Made by a program: the position numbers and the translations under genes. The notes under the pieces are model-generated. The model was not told the origin of the DNA, made no database searches, and saw only the letters and a list, made by a program, of their open reading frames with translations. A stretch of DNA of 48,407 nucleotides from a virus. Positions 23,997 through 33,126 of this stretch are shown one piece after another; within the stretch, counting starts at the first letter, position 1, and every line of letters begins with the position of its first letter. The stretch lies in the IMG/VR virus record IMGVR_UViG_3300046458_000150, positions 1 through 48,407 of that record. The stretch is one strand, 5' to 3'.

Positions 23997-24021
23997 TAAA
24001 AAAGCCCGCACTGGGCGGGCT
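23997..24021 (-). terminator. Rho-independent terminator after gpV
   Basis: Minus strand: CAGCCCGCC-CAGT-GCGGGCT then TTTTTT, in the gap after the gpV stop codon. Confidence 0.8.
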
Positions 24022-24031
24022 GGATGGTTGA

Positions 24032-24607
24032 TTAATGCTTGTGGTGATTGTCGCTACTGCCGACGGCCATGATGTTTGCGTCGCCGTCGATGTTACCGGT
24101 GACGTGTAACGTACCGTCGATATTGACCGGCCCCTTGATGTTCACAGCGCCCTCAAGATCGATCGTTCCCGACTTCACAGTCACCGCGTTATCCGTAACG
24201 ACGAGTTCTGTACTGCCGACTTTGATCGTCACCGTGCCGGTCGGCAGGGTGATGGTGTAGCTCTGGGCCTGCCAGTCGTAGACCAGCGAACCGCCATCAT
24301 CAAAACGCCAGACCTCAACGTGGTCGCGGTTATCTGGCTGGGCGCCGGCATTGCCGTACAGCCCGGGAATGAACGTGCCCATGCCGGCCTGACCACTGGG
24401 GTTGAACAGCACCCCCTGCTCACCAGGACTCGGTGCGCGCCAGTGCCGCGCCTTGCCGGCGGCGAGGCTGTGCCAGCGCACCCAGGCACTTGTCCATTCG
24501 CCACTCGACACCCGCACAGTTCCTGCCGGTAGATCCACCCCCACCACTACGCACGGCATCAGCATGGCCGCGATCATGCGGTCATGCTCTGCACTGGCGT
24601 AACTCAT
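24032..24607 (-). CDS. Baseplate spike protein V (P2 gpV)
   Basis: A 191-residue spike protein. An N-terminal OB-fold region (ASAEHDRMIAAMLMPCVVVG) is followed by the GEQGVLFNPSGQ core and a C-terminal repetitive beta-helix of short repeats (GTIDLEGAVNIKGPVNIDG). The last residues SSDNHHKH are a His-rich tip that probably binds a metal ion at the spike apex. The ATG at 24607 overlaps the preceding stop (ATGA). Confidence 0.92.
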   Translation of the reverse strand: MSYASAEHDRMIAAMLMPCVVVGVDLPAGTVRVSSGEWTSAWVRWHSLAAGKARHWRAPSPGEQGVLFNPSGQAGMGTFIPGLYGNAGAQPDNRDHVEVWRFDDGGSLVYDWQAQSYTITLPTGTVTIKVGSTELVVTDNAVTVKSGTIDLEGAVNIKGPVNIDGTLHVTGNIDGDANIMAVGSSDNHHKH

Positions 24608-25116
24608 GGCGAGTCTTCCGGCGCCCACACAACTTCCACCGGAAAGCCGCTGTCCTCGGGAACCACTTCGGGATCATCTGACCAAGGCCAATCCTCCGCA
24701 CCCAAATACAGCTTATGGGTCCATTCAACGACCCATACGGTGTAGCCATCCAGCTCCGGCTTGGTCCAGTCCTGCATGGCCTGAACGAACTCCGCAGGCT
24801 CGACCGCAACGCCCCAGGTTTGCAGGCGCAACAGCACCGCCAGTTGGGCGGCCAAGTGTGCGGCCTGCTGACAATGCTGCGCACGAATCGGGTCGACGAT
24901 GATCCGCGCTTCGAACCTGCAGATCAGCGAGGTATGCCCGGTACCGATGTCAGCACCGGGTTCCATTTCTGCCATTTCGATGAACACTGCAGGCAGCGCA
25001 ATGCGATCCTTGATGTTGGGCCATGCCGTGACTGCTTTAACACCTGGCAGATGGCTCGATACCTGCTGTTCGATCGCCTGATAAAGCTCATCCAGCGTGA
25101 ATGGTTCGTCAGACAT
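24604..25116 (-). CDS. Phage tail-completion-like protein, family not certain
   Basis: A 170-residue soluble protein (MSDEPFTLDELYQAIEQQV; FARIIVDPIRA-type core). By position between the minor tail protein Z and gpV it is likely a tail terminator or completion protein. I do not recognise the exact family. Overlaps both neighbours (8 bases with Z, 4 bases with V). Confidence 0.65.
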   Translation of the reverse strand: MSDEPFTLDELYQAIEQQVSSHLPGVKAVTAWPNIKDRIALPAVFIEMAEMEPGADIGTGHTSLICRFEARIIVDPIRAQHCQQAAHLAAQLAVLLRLQTWGVAVEPAEFVQAMQDWTKPELDGYTVWVVEWTHKLYLGAEDWPWSDDPEVVPEDSGFPVEVVWAPEDSP

Positions 25117-25774
25117 TGGCCGCCCCCTTCAAGTACTTTTGAAACTCAAAGTTCAGCTCCTGCTGCAGGATCTCCAGCAAACGGCCATGAGCGCGCTTGA
25201 CCCACTCGTCGAAGTGCGGACGGGCTCCCTCAAGCGACACTTTGGCCTTTGCCAGTGGAAAGCGACTGCCGTTTTCCGCGACCCATCCAGAACTGGCACC
25301 GCCCCTCGCCGACGCTGTCGTATCGGGGTAGTCGTTCGAATTGAAGTGCTTGCTTGCGGTACGGATCCAGATGTCGGGCTTGTTGCCGTAGACCTGTTTG
25401 AGGAAAGCGCCTTGATAACGGCGCCCCGCCACCGACACGCCGCTGCCGTTTTGCCGTGCGCGACCGATCCGGCTGGACTCAATGGCATTCAGTCCAAACC
25501 ACAACTTGCCGCTTGCAGCTCTGCCGGCGACCGGATAGCTGCGCAATCGCTGACGCACTGCAGCGACGGCAATGCGCTCTTGCCGGCCCACCGCACGCGC
25601 AATGTGAGTGCGCAGCCACCCTAACGTTTTGTTGATGGCTCGACGCTGAGCAGCAGCGGCAGCTTTCGGCACCAATTCAGCGAAACCTTCAAAAGCTTGC
25701 AAATCTGCCGCCGACGACTGAATCGTCAGCATCCCGCCGCTGGCCGAGGACTTGTAATAACTGCCGACGCTCAT
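25109..25774 (-). CDS. Minor tail protein Z-like
   Basis: A 221-residue basic protein. AAAQRRAINKTLGWLRTHIAR, GLNAIESSRIG and the C-terminal ILQQELNFEFQKYLKG are typical of lambda-type gpZ minor tail/completion proteins. Overlaps neighbouring genes by 4 and 8 bases. Confidence 0.75.
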   Translation of the reverse strand: MSVGSYYKSSASGGMLTIQSSAADLQAFEGFAELVPKAAAAAQRRAINKTLGWLRTHIARAVGRQERIAVAAVRQRLRSYPVAGRAASGKLWFGLNAIESSRIGRARQNGSGVSVAGRRYQGAFLKQVYGNKPDIWIRTASKHFNSNDYPDTTASARGGASSGWVAENGSRFPLAKAKVSLEGARPHFDEWVKRAHGRLLEILQQELNFEFQKYLKGAANV

Positions 25775-26091
25775 GCTCGCATCCTCAAGATCAAAGCGAC
25801 CAAACCGTCTCCGCTCGGCTCAAGCTGAATCAGGTCGTAGTCCCCACCGCCATCAAGGGCAGGCAAGTCGACGCTGACCAGCATGCCCTGTTCCAGACCT
25901 TGCGAATCGCTGACACGGATCTCAAAACGCGGCTCGCGCAACCCGGTGTTGAGCTTGCCGAACTTGGGTTGCAGCCAGGGCGCGGCAAACATGCCGAGCA
26001 CTGGCTCTTCGCGACCCTCGATCCGCGCGGTATCGCCCAGCGTCTCGAACACCACTGCGTCGACCTCGGCGATCAGATCGCGAAAGCCCAC
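25771..26091 (-). CDS. Head-tail joining protein (lambda FII-like)
   Basis: A small protein of about 106 residues from GTG at 26091 (VGFRDLIAEVDAVVFETLGD), three bases after the capsid gene stop, with GGAA upstream. A longer in-frame start inside the capsid gene (26133) is less likely. Its size, position after the capsid and the FxxLGD/AxI pattern fit the FII-type connector of lambda-like heads. Confidence 0.7.
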   Translation of the reverse strand: MGFRDLIAEVDAVVFETLGDTARIEGREEPVLGMFAAPWLQPKFGKLNTGLREPRFEIRVSDSQGLEQGMLVSVDLPALDGGGDYDLIQLEPSGDGLVALILRMRA

Positions 26092-26093
26092 GG

Positions 26094-27089
26094 TCAGAGT
26101 TCCAGCAGGATCTGGGCGCGCGGTCGCGTGCAAAGATGCAGCGGGTTCGATTGCGCCTCACCAGCCATGCCTTTGTTGAAAGGCAGGGGCTCGATCATGC
26201 TGTAGTACGGAATGCCCTGGGTGTTGACCGTTTCCATGTAGTCAGCCGGCGCAAACACCGAGATGTACAGATCTGGCACGCCTTCAGGGATCAGAAGTGC
26301 CTTGTCGTCATGCACGAACGACACGCCGGCCACCTTGCCACGGTAGCGCTCCCAGATAATGCCGCCGAACTCGAAGCTTTCGCGGGCATCACCCCGCAAC
26401 GCGGCCGCTTGCTGACTGTTGAGGTAGGTTTCTTTTACCGAGGGGTGGACGATGAACTTGTTCCAAAAGTTTTTACCGCAGAAGGCGCGCGAGCCAGTAC
26501 TTGTCACGCTACCCAATGCATCCTCCTGCATATCCAGCGCCTCGCCGCATTGAACCCGCAATTCAGTCTCTGGATCCGCCAGTCCCATGGACATCTTTTG
26601 CCGCTCCACACCGAAGCGGTCATAGAGATCCAGCAGTACGGTTTTGCCATCGGCGTCGAGGATCTGGCCATTCAATGCCCCCATGCGCTGGAATTCGTGC
26701 GTGGCGTCCAACTGGCGCCGCGCCTTGGCCAGCCGCGCATTGACCACGTCTTGCACCGCCTGCAACTCAGTGCGAGTACCGAAGGCGCGGATACCCTGAA
26801 TCTCATCGGCTTTGATGGTGAAGCGTTCCGGCAGGTGCACGGTGTTGAACGGGATAAGGCTGCGCTTGCTGGCCGCGACCACCAGGCCGGACGTACCACG
26901 CTCACCGGCCGGCACCAGTGCCAGGGTGTCGCCGTCCTTCTCGATCTGCACGGTCAGGGTGGTAATGCCTTCCTCGCGAAACAAACCCAGTGCGCTGATG
27001 CGCCCTGGCAGGTACGGTTGATCATTGAGTGCAGCGGTCAGCGAATCGACGCTGAATGCTTCGTCGTCAAAAATGGCGATATCGGCCAT
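26094..27089 (-). CDS. Major capsid protein (lambda gpE family)
   Basis: A 331-residue capsid subunit, starting MADIAIFDDEAFSVDSLTAA. PYLPGRISALGLF, the IPFNTVHLPERFTIKADEIQ region and the C-terminal AEAQSNPL (reads GEAQSNPLHLCTRPRAQ) are characteristic of the gpE family. The ATG at 27089 has GGAGAG upstream; the 15 residues of the longer frame run through the terminator. HK97 fold expected. Confidence 0.94.
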   Translation of the reverse strand: MADIAIFDDEAFSVDSLTAALNDQPYLPGRISALGLFREEGITTLTVQIEKDGDTLALVPAGERGTSGLVVAASKRSLIPFNTVHLPERFTIKADEIQGIRAFGTRTELQAVQDVVNARLAKARRQLDATHEFQRMGALNGQILDADGKTVLLDLYDRFGVERQKMSMGLADPETELRVQCGEALDMQEDALGSVTSTGSRAFCGKNFWNKFIVHPSVKETYLNSQQAAALRGDARESFEFGGIIWERYRGKVAGVSFVHDDKALLIPEGVPDLYISVFAPADYMETVNTQGIPYYSMIEPLPFNKGMAGEAQSNPLHLCTRPRAQILLEL

Positions 27090-27106
27090 GGGTACTCTCC
27101 AGAAAC

Positions 27107-27130
27107 GAAAAATCCCGCACGCGGCGGGAT
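27107..27130 (-). terminator. Rho-independent terminator between decoration and capsid genes
   Basis: Minus strand: ATCCCGC-CGCGT-GCGGGAT followed by TTTTC. A terminator between two virion genes that are needed in high and equal amounts suggests antitermination of the late operon or an mRNA-processing role. Confidence 0.75.
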
Positions 27131-27151
27131 GCATATAAAAAAAGGATCGAC

Positions 27152-27496
27152 TTAGCGAACGATCACGAAATGAGTGGCGAGTGCTTTCTCGGCGGCCAGA
27201 TCCAGGCCGGTCAGGTGTGCTTCGCTGACTTCGGCCAACCGCACCACGGCGCGGCCGCGACGCACCACATCCGACTCACCGAGCGGGCCGTAGAGAACGG
27301 CGACGGCGTTTTCCGTGCCGTCTTCCGCGGTCGGGTTGTACGGGGCGAACTCACTGGTCGCGGTCACCAGGCCGAGGATCTGACCAGCCTCCAGTGCGTG
27401 ACCGGCAGCGACGTTGATGGCTTCTCGCGAGATGGTCCCGGCGCCCTCGGAAAGCAGGAATTCACCTGCGTGCATCGGTTCGCGTTTGATAGTCAT
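27152..27496 (-). CDS. Head decoration protein D (lambda gpD family)
   Basis: A 114-residue capsid-stabilising trimer protein: GEFLLSEGAGTISREAIN near the N-terminus (gpD-type) and a short beta-tulip core. It overlaps the protease gene by 4 bases and precedes the capsid gene, as in lambda (C-D-E order). Confidence 0.92.
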   Translation of the reverse strand: MTIKREPMHAGEFLLSEGAGTISREAINVAAGHALEAGQILGLVTATSEFAPYNPTAEDGTENAVAVLYGPLGESDVVRRGRAVVRLAEVSEAHLTGLDLAAEKALATHFVIVR

Positions 27497-28635
27497 GGTC
27501 TTACTCCTTTAAAGGCTTGAGATTGAGCGGCCTGACGTGCCGCCCAAATCGACGGCGGATCGGGTTGCTTGGCTTGAATTTTGGGAGCCGGGTCTTCGTT
27601 CTGCGGGAGGCTGTTGTCGATCTCGAAGCCCCCGCCTTTCCCGACGACTTTGTCGAAGAGCCGCGCACGCACGGCGCTGGTATCCAGTCCGGCCTGCACA
27701 AACTCCACTGCAAACTCTGGTAACCGGGCGGCAACGCAGAGATCGCGGATCGACTTGGCCTGGGTGATCGCAGCCTGCACAGTCGCTTCATCAACCAGCT
27801 TGGTCGCTGCAATCAGCGGTTCGATCAAGTTGCTGATACCGGCCTGGGTGCATGACTGGGTGATCAGCAGAGCCAGCGCCGCCGCATCCGCACCAGGCGC
27901 CAATGACTCAGGCTGGTCGACCACCGGCTCGGTCGGTTTCGTGGGTTCGTTGAGCAGATCCAGCAGCGCCTGGGGCGTGCGCTGGTATTTCTGCATGACC
28001 GTCCCCTGCCCCAGACACGCCTTGATTTGCACACCGTCGCCGACTTCATCGGCCAATCCGAGGGCCACCGCTTCGCGAGCCGTCAGCCAGGTTTCTGCAT
28101 CGACCAGGCGCCTTAACTCCACCTCGTCGATATCCGGCGCCTTGGCCTTGTAGGCTGTGATAATGAGCTCCAGCGCCTGATCTAACGCGGTCGCTACCTT
28201 GCGCATATCCTCGGCATCACCTGAGGCGTAGGTCCACGGGTTGTGGATCATCAGCGCGGCGTTTTCCGCGACTACCACTCGATGAGCGCCACAGACCGCA
28301 ACGCTCGCGGCACTGGCAGCCAAGGCATCGACGCGGCCGGTACAGCGCTCCCCCAGACGCGACAGGGCGTTATGAATGGCCAGACCGTCGAATAGATCGC
28401 CGCCAATACTGTTGAACGCCACCACAATCGGTGACGTACCGTCATCCAACGCGGCTAGGTCACGTACGAACTGATTGGCCGTAATACCCCAGGTGCCGAT
28501 CTCACCGTAGACGTACACCTCGATAGTGCGCTGTTCGGCTTCACCGCTGGCCCGTAGGCTGTACCAATGTTTGTCTTGCACGGGTAGTTGCCCGTCCAGT
28601 TTGTTGAAGATTCGAAGAGGGAACGGCGGTTTCAT
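27493..28635 (-). CDS. Head maturation protease, ClpP-like, with scaffold domain
   Basis: A 380-residue prohead protease. ClpP-fold residues: FNSIGGDLFDGLAI, nucleophile Ser in DALAASAASVAVCG (about residue 109) and His in LMIHNPW. The C-terminal third (about 220-380) is helical and rich in Ala/Gln, consistent with the fused scaffold domain typical of the lambda gpC/Nu3 arrangement. Overlaps both portal and D genes by 4 bases. Confidence 0.92.
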   Translation of the reverse strand: MKPPFPLRIFNKLDGQLPVQDKHWYSLRASGEAEQRTIEVYVYGEIGTWGITANQFVRDLAALDDGTSPIVVAFNSIGGDLFDGLAIHNALSRLGERCTGRVDALAASAASVAVCGAHRVVVAENAALMIHNPWTYASGDAEDMRKVATALDQALELIITAYKAKAPDIDEVELRRLVDAETWLTAREAVALGLADEVGDGVQIKACLGQGTVMQKYQRTPQALLDLLNEPTKPTEPVVDQPESLAPGADAAALALLITQSCTQAGISNLIEPLIAATKLVDEATVQAAITQAKSIRDLCVAARLPEFAVEFVQAGLDTSAVRARLFDKVVGKGGGFEIDNSLPQNEDPAPKIQAKQPDPPSIWAARQAAQSQAFKGVRP

Positions 28636-30116
28636 GGTTTCTCCTGATCGTCGTGTTCACTATCAATCTCGACGAGCGTTCGGTAATTGAGGCCCAAGTC
28701 ACGGGCACGTTGAGCGTCGGCGGCGTTTTCCGCGTCGACCGTTTCGGAGTCATAACCGGTTCGCAGACACATCTCACTGCGCGAACCGAACCCGGCATTG
28801 ACCTCAAGCATTCGCGCCTGCACGTCCTGCACCGGCTGGATGTAGGCCCAGCCTTGAGGCACCCAGCGCGTGCGCAGAAATTCGCGACGACGCTTGGCGT
28901 AGTCCGGCAACTCGATCACGCCGCTCAATACCGCCATGTCGAGCCAAGCAGCGCGGACCGGCCGGCAAAGCTGGTGGATGTAGACGTTGAATTGCAGTTG
29001 TTCGAGGCGGCGCCGGAACTCGTTGAGTACGACGCGCAGCGCACGGTCGTTGATGCCTTTCATGTCGCCCGTGAGGATCTCGTAGGGCGTGTCGGTACCC
29101 GCTGCCGCTGCCATCAGTTGCTGCCGCATGAAGTCCGGGTAGTTGTTGCCGGCATCCGGTGGTTTGGAGAACTCGACCTCCTCACCCGCGCCCAGCTCCT
29201 GCATGGTGCCGGGTTCGAGTGCAACCATAGGTGTGAAGCCGTCGCGGTCAGCGGTGATCAGTTGGCCGGTGACGGGGTCACGTGGCACCTGCCCCATGTC
29301 CGGCGACGGGCGCTTGATGAAGCCGGCGAACAGGTTGGAAACCTCCTGCCGGAACAGCACCGCGTCGTCGTAGTTGTCGAGACTGCGCAGTCTTTTGAGA
29401 ACCGGTGACATACGCGGCACGCCGCGCAACTGCCCAGGTTCCAGTGGTTCGAAGATGTGCAGCACCTGGCTGGCTGGCACGCGCACCAGTTGGTTGTAAC
29501 CGCTGTTGATCGACGACGCGTCACGCGGGTGCGAGCGGTACATCCAGTAGGCCACGCGCTTGCCGGCCGGGTTGAACTCGATCCCGGCACGGATGATGTT
29601 GCCGGTCTTGGTCATCTCGAACTTGTCGTGCGGCACGAACTCTGGTGCCAGGGTCTGCAGCTGCAGCGGCACAACCAGACCATCGTCCAGACTGCGCGGA
29701 CGCAAGCGCACAAAACATTCACCTGCCGTTTCCACGGTGCGAGCCACCAGCGCCTGCTGCCCGTAAAAGTCGCAGAGACCGTCGGCATCCGACTCGTCGG
29801 CCCAGTCGTCCCACAATTCCTGCAGCAGGTTGCGCAGCTCTTCGTCTTTTACCTTTGGGCGTGGCGTGATGCCGGTGCCGATCAGGTTGCTGATGCGTTT
29901 ATTGATGGCGTTGGCCGCATACGGGTCATTGCGCACCGCCGCCCGTGAGCGGGCACGCAGGTTGCGTAGCGCCGGGGTGTTGATGCTGTTGATTCCATCG
30001 TCGGTCGCGTCCCAGCTAGCAGATCGGCGACCCTCCCCGGCGCCCTCGTAGCTGGCCTTGATGTTCGATGGCAGCAAGAATCCGCTACGTGAAAGCGACG
30101 GGAATTGTCGAGCCAT
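28632..30116 (-). CDS. Portal protein (lambda gpB family)
   Basis: A 494-residue dodecameric head vertex portal. AVRNDPYAANAINKRISNLIG, PTPYEILTGDM (reads GTDTPYEILTGDMKGIN) and ELPDYAKRRREFLRTRW are lambda portal signatures. Overlaps gpW by 1 base and the protease by 4. Full length. Confidence 0.95.
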   Translation of the reverse strand: MARQFPSLSRSGFLLPSNIKASYEGAGEGRRSASWDATDDGINSINTPALRNLRARSRAAVRNDPYAANAINKRISNLIGTGITPRPKVKDEELRNLLQELWDDWADESDADGLCDFYGQQALVARTVETAGECFVRLRPRSLDDGLVVPLQLQTLAPEFVPHDKFEMTKTGNIIRAGIEFNPAGKRVAYWMYRSHPRDASSINSGYNQLVRVPASQVLHIFEPLEPGQLRGVPRMSPVLKRLRSLDNYDDAVLFRQEVSNLFAGFIKRPSPDMGQVPRDPVTGQLITADRDGFTPMVALEPGTMQELGAGEEVEFSKPPDAGNNYPDFMRQQLMAAAAGTDTPYEILTGDMKGINDRALRVVLNEFRRRLEQLQFNVYIHQLCRPVRAAWLDMAVLSGVIELPDYAKRRREFLRTRWVPQGWAYIQPVQDVQARMLEVNAGFGSRSEMCLRTGYDSETVDAENAADAQRARDLGLNYRTLVEIDSEHDDQEKP

Positions 30117-30322
30117 CAGATTCCCTTGCCTCCATGACTGAGCCGCACAACCCGCGAGCGTGAGCCGGCAGCGCTGGAGAGCGAACTGCGGATTTCTTCC
30201 CGTGCGCGGAGCAGCTCATCAACGTCACGGTATTCCACCGTTCGGTCGCTATAGCGCACGGTCTTTTCGCCACGCGCGATGGCGCGCTCGATGGCGTCGA
30301 GGTGTTTCGAGGTAAAGGACAT
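30116..30322 (-). CDS. Head-tail connector gpW-like
   Basis: A 68-residue protein. LDAIERAIARGEKTVRYSDR and VEYRDVDELLRARE match the gpW family (helix-beta hairpin-helix). Lies between the large terminase and portal as in lambda; ends with the A of the portal ATG. Confidence 0.92.
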   Translation of the reverse strand: MSFTSKHLDAIERAIARGEKTVRYSDRTVEYRDVDELLRAREEIRSSLSSAAGSRSRVVRLSHGGKGI

Positions 30323-30323
30323 A

Positions 30324-32351
30324 TCAGCGTCTCTTCAGGTAACCGCTGGTGGAACTGCGGCGTTGAGGTGGTGCGGCAGGGGGGCGCGCTGGAGCGACTG
30401 GTACAGCAGGTGGTGGTGCGGCTTGAGCCTGTCGCACAGCCGCGGGCGCCGGTGTTTGCTCAGCATCAAGTCGCTCGCCCTTAACAGGCTTAATGCCCAG
30501 GGCATCGTCGAACAAACCGGACTGGGCCAGCGCCTGACGCACCCGATCCCAATCGTGTTCCTGATAGCGGTTGATGCCGAGGTAATGCGCCATCGCGAGG
30601 CAGTACACCATCAGGTCGAGCGCTTCGTTGCGCTCAGCCTTGCCCTTCACCCATTCGATACGCTTGTGTCCGCGTACGTAGCGGACGACTTTGCGTTCGG
30701 CGACGCACTGGGCGAAAAACTCGTCCGGCAGGTCGTTGGCAAAGTGCAGCGATCCCGGACCGTCCGGGAATGGATAGCGGTTGTAGATCCAGTCTTTGGC
30801 GGTGTCGGTACCAACGAACCACAACTCGGCACCGTTGCGTTCGGTCTGGCCCTTCCACGTCACGTCGACCATGGACGGGCGCTGTGCAATCACCGGTCGG
30901 CCCGGCTTGCTCGCACCCTTGATGGCGAAGATGTTGCGCCAGCGACGAACGCGGCAGAACTGGTAGACCTCATCGGTGTGGTGACCACCGGAGTCGACGC
31001 CCACGGCGAGCATCGCCAGACCCACACCACAAGGATGCCGGTAACGAGCCTTGAGTTTCTCGTCCAGCACCGCCCAGGTGCGTTCGTCTGCCGGGTCGCC
31101 CCAGATGATCTGGTGGTCAACAACCCAGCGCTCCATGCCGACGCCGAAGCCCATCACCATCAGCTCCAGGCGGTTGGCCTGGACATCGACGGCGCCGGTC
31201 AGCATCAACACTCCGGCAGGCATCGCACCTAGGGTGTAAGTTTCCAGCCGCGCCCGAGCGATCAGCACTTCCGCCTTGGTCTGTTCGAGCGCGCTGTCCC
31301 AGACCTTAGCCAGACGAGTGTTGTAGAACACCTGCATCAGGCTTGTGTCACCTTGGGCCTGAGCTTTCTTGGCGTCTTCAAACTCCTCGGCAAGGCCGGC
31401 CCAATCCATCCAGCCGGTCGGCGAATACAGCGCGTTGAGATGAAAGCCAACAGTTTTGCCGTCGCCACCAGCATGAGCGCGCCACTCGCCTCGGGCGAGC
31501 ATGTCGCTCTTGTGGTGCTCCTCAATCAGCACGTCGCATTCAGGCGCTGCGCACTCGTAATGCACAGTGCTGAGGTCCTTGCTGTAGTGCAGCCGCTCCC
31601 ATTCCAACACCTGCATATGACCGCAGGTAGGACATGGCACGTAGTAATAGCGCTGGTCGCTGGACTCAAACAGGTCGGCGATCCGCGAGGCACCTTTGAT
31701 CGTCGGCGAGCTGGAGAAGTAGATCTTAGCGTTGCGACCGAAGTTGGTCGCACGCGTCTCTGCCAGCTTGATGGGGTCACCTTCCTGGCCGACGTCATTC
31801 TCCCAGCGGTCGACTTCGTCGCCGTAGATATAACGCGCCGACAGCTCCGAAAGGTTGGCCGCAGAACCGGCGGTGGTGACGTACAGCGAACCACCCTCAA
31901 ATTCCTTGGTGTCCATCGTGTTGCGTGCGTCCCGCGAGCGGGTAGCCGCGACCCGCTCGCGCAGAACGGGAGTGGCCTTGATGGTCTTGCTGATCCGCCC
32001 CGAAACACGCTTGGACAGGCCGAGGCTAGGTAGCAGCGCCAGAATGTTCGACGGCGCCATGTGGATCAGACCACCCATCCAGTTCAGGGCGATCTGGGTT
32101 TTCATCAACTGCGAGGCCACCATGGTGATCACGCGTCTGCAAGGGTGAGCCGGCGACAGGCAGCGCATTGGCTCGCGGGCATAAGGAGTCCGTGAGGTGC
32201 GGTACTGGCCGGGCTCAGGGGCACCGGTGTCACGCGGGATTCGCATGTACTCGTCGGCCCATTCGTCGATCCAGAGATCTGGGTCGGGGCGCAGTCCACG
32301 GAAATAGGCCTCACGGTACACCTCTGCACCGTCAGGAAATTCCGTGTGCAT
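30324..32351 (-). CDS. Terminase large subunit (lambda gpA family)
   Basis: A 675-residue packaging ATPase and nuclease. The ATPase has the deviant Walker A VASQLMKTQIALN (around residue 80) and Walker B YIYGDEVDRW. A CPTCGH motif suggests metal binding. The C-terminal nuclease region includes GVDSGGHHTDEVY. The C-tail is Ala/Pro-rich with SGYLKRR. This class cuts cos ends, so a cos site should lie upstream of the small subunit gene. Confidence 0.95.
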   Translation of the reverse strand: MHTEFPDGAEVYREAYFRGLRPDPDLWIDEWADEYMRIPRDTGAPEPGQYRTSRTPYAREPMRCLSPAHPCRRVITMVASQLMKTQIALNWMGGLIHMAPSNILALLPSLGLSKRVSGRISKTIKATPVLRERVAATRSRDARNTMDTKEFEGGSLYVTTAGSAANLSELSARYIYGDEVDRWENDVGQEGDPIKLAETRATNFGRNAKIYFSSSPTIKGASRIADLFESSDQRYYYVPCPTCGHMQVLEWERLHYSKDLSTVHYECAAPECDVLIEEHHKSDMLARGEWRAHAGGDGKTVGFHLNALYSPTGWMDWAGLAEEFEDAKKAQAQGDTSLMQVFYNTRLAKVWDSALEQTKAEVLIARARLETYTLGAMPAGVLMLTGAVDVQANRLELMVMGFGVGMERWVVDHQIIWGDPADERTWAVLDEKLKARYRHPCGVGLAMLAVGVDSGGHHTDEVYQFCRVRRWRNIFAIKGASKPGRPVIAQRPSMVDVTWKGQTERNGAELWFVGTDTAKDWIYNRYPFPDGPGSLHFANDLPDEFFAQCVAERKVVRYVRGHKRIEWVKGKAERNEALDLMVYCLAMAHYLGINRYQEHDWDRVRQALAQSGLFDDALGIKPVKGERLDAEQTPAPAAVRQAQAAPPPAVPVAPARPPAAPPQRRSSTSGYLKRR

Positions 32352-32355
32352 AGGT

Positions 32356-32958
32356 TCAGTCCGTTGTCATGGCGTGCTCAAGATCTGCTGAAGAGAGCCG
32401 CTCGGCCTCCTCCAGCGTTCGACGGAAGGTGGCGGTCAGGTGTTTTTCGATCAACCAAGGATCGGTCATGGCCGCCAGGTCATGCGACAGTTGCGGTAGC
32501 GGACCGAAAAGCTGATCACGCAGCAAACGCCCGGCGTTGTAGGCACCGGTTTCGACCGCCTCCTTGGACACCAACGAGCCTTGGGCTTTGCCCAGCTCGA
32601 TCTCCGCCAACTTCGCCATGTTGTGTTCGCGCAAAGCGCGAGCCTTTTGGAAGTCAGGTAACTTGCCGTCGCCGGTAAGCACCTGCGGCGGCGCAGCCGT
32701 GGAAGTCGGCTCGGTCTGGGTGGACAGTTGGCTGTAAACGTCACGCTGAATCCGGTCCTGCTGGTGTCGTTCGGCGACGGCGACCTTGCTCGGGTCTGCG
32801 GTGTCGCGAATTAGCGCTTCGGTGGCATGTACATCAACCTGTTTGCCGTTGGGCGAAAGCACCAAACGGTTGTTGTCTTTCAGCCAGGTGATGTAACTCG
32901 GCGACCTGCCGAGCCGGGCCGCGAAGGCACTCTTCGACAGGTAGGCTGGTTCTGTCAT
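32356..32958 (-). CDS. Terminase small subunit (lambda Nu1-like)
   Basis: A 200-residue protein with an N-terminal winged-helix DNA-binding region (LSKSAFAARLGRSPSYITWL) and a C-terminal helical part that would contact gpA. Ends 4 bp before the large subunit. It should bind the repeats in the adjacent upstream region at 32.97-33.02 kb. Confidence 0.82.
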   Translation of the reverse strand: MTEPAYLSKSAFAARLGRSPSYITWLKDNNRLVLSPNGKQVDVHATEALIRDTADPSKVAVAERHQQDRIQRDVYSQLSTQTEPTSTAAPPQVLTGDGKLPDFQKARALREHNMAKLAEIELGKAQGSLVSKEAVETGAYNAGRLLRDQLFGPLPQLSHDLAAMTDPWLIEKHLTATFRRTLEEAERLSSADLEHAMTTD

Positions 32959-32969
32959 GAGCTCTCCTT

Positions 32970-33110
32970 TTTCAACCTATTTCAATGAATCCTTTCAAGA
33001 TTTCAATGATTGAAATTTCAGTAAGCTGGGGGCGCTCCCGCTAACACTTTCCCGCGGGTTTCCGACCCCGTGCCCTTCAGATACCCCTAGGGTCCCCGGC
33101 GGTTTTCGGC
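32970..33110. other. Candidate cos region: TTTCAA repeats plus GC-rich palindromes
   Basis: TTTCAA occurs at 32970, 32980, 32993 and 33001, with TTTCAG at 33016, about one to one and a half helical turns apart; 33001-33015 is a perfect palindrome TTTCAAT-G-ATTGAAA. Beyond lie GC-rich symmetric blocks (GGGGGCGCTCCCGC at about 33027, CCCGCGGG at 33051, CCCTAGGG at about 33085). Order relative to Nu1 mirrors lambda cosB then cosN. No lambda-like nick sequence is recognisable. Confidence 0.5.
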
Positions 33111-33126
33111 GCCCCAAATCGGTGCG

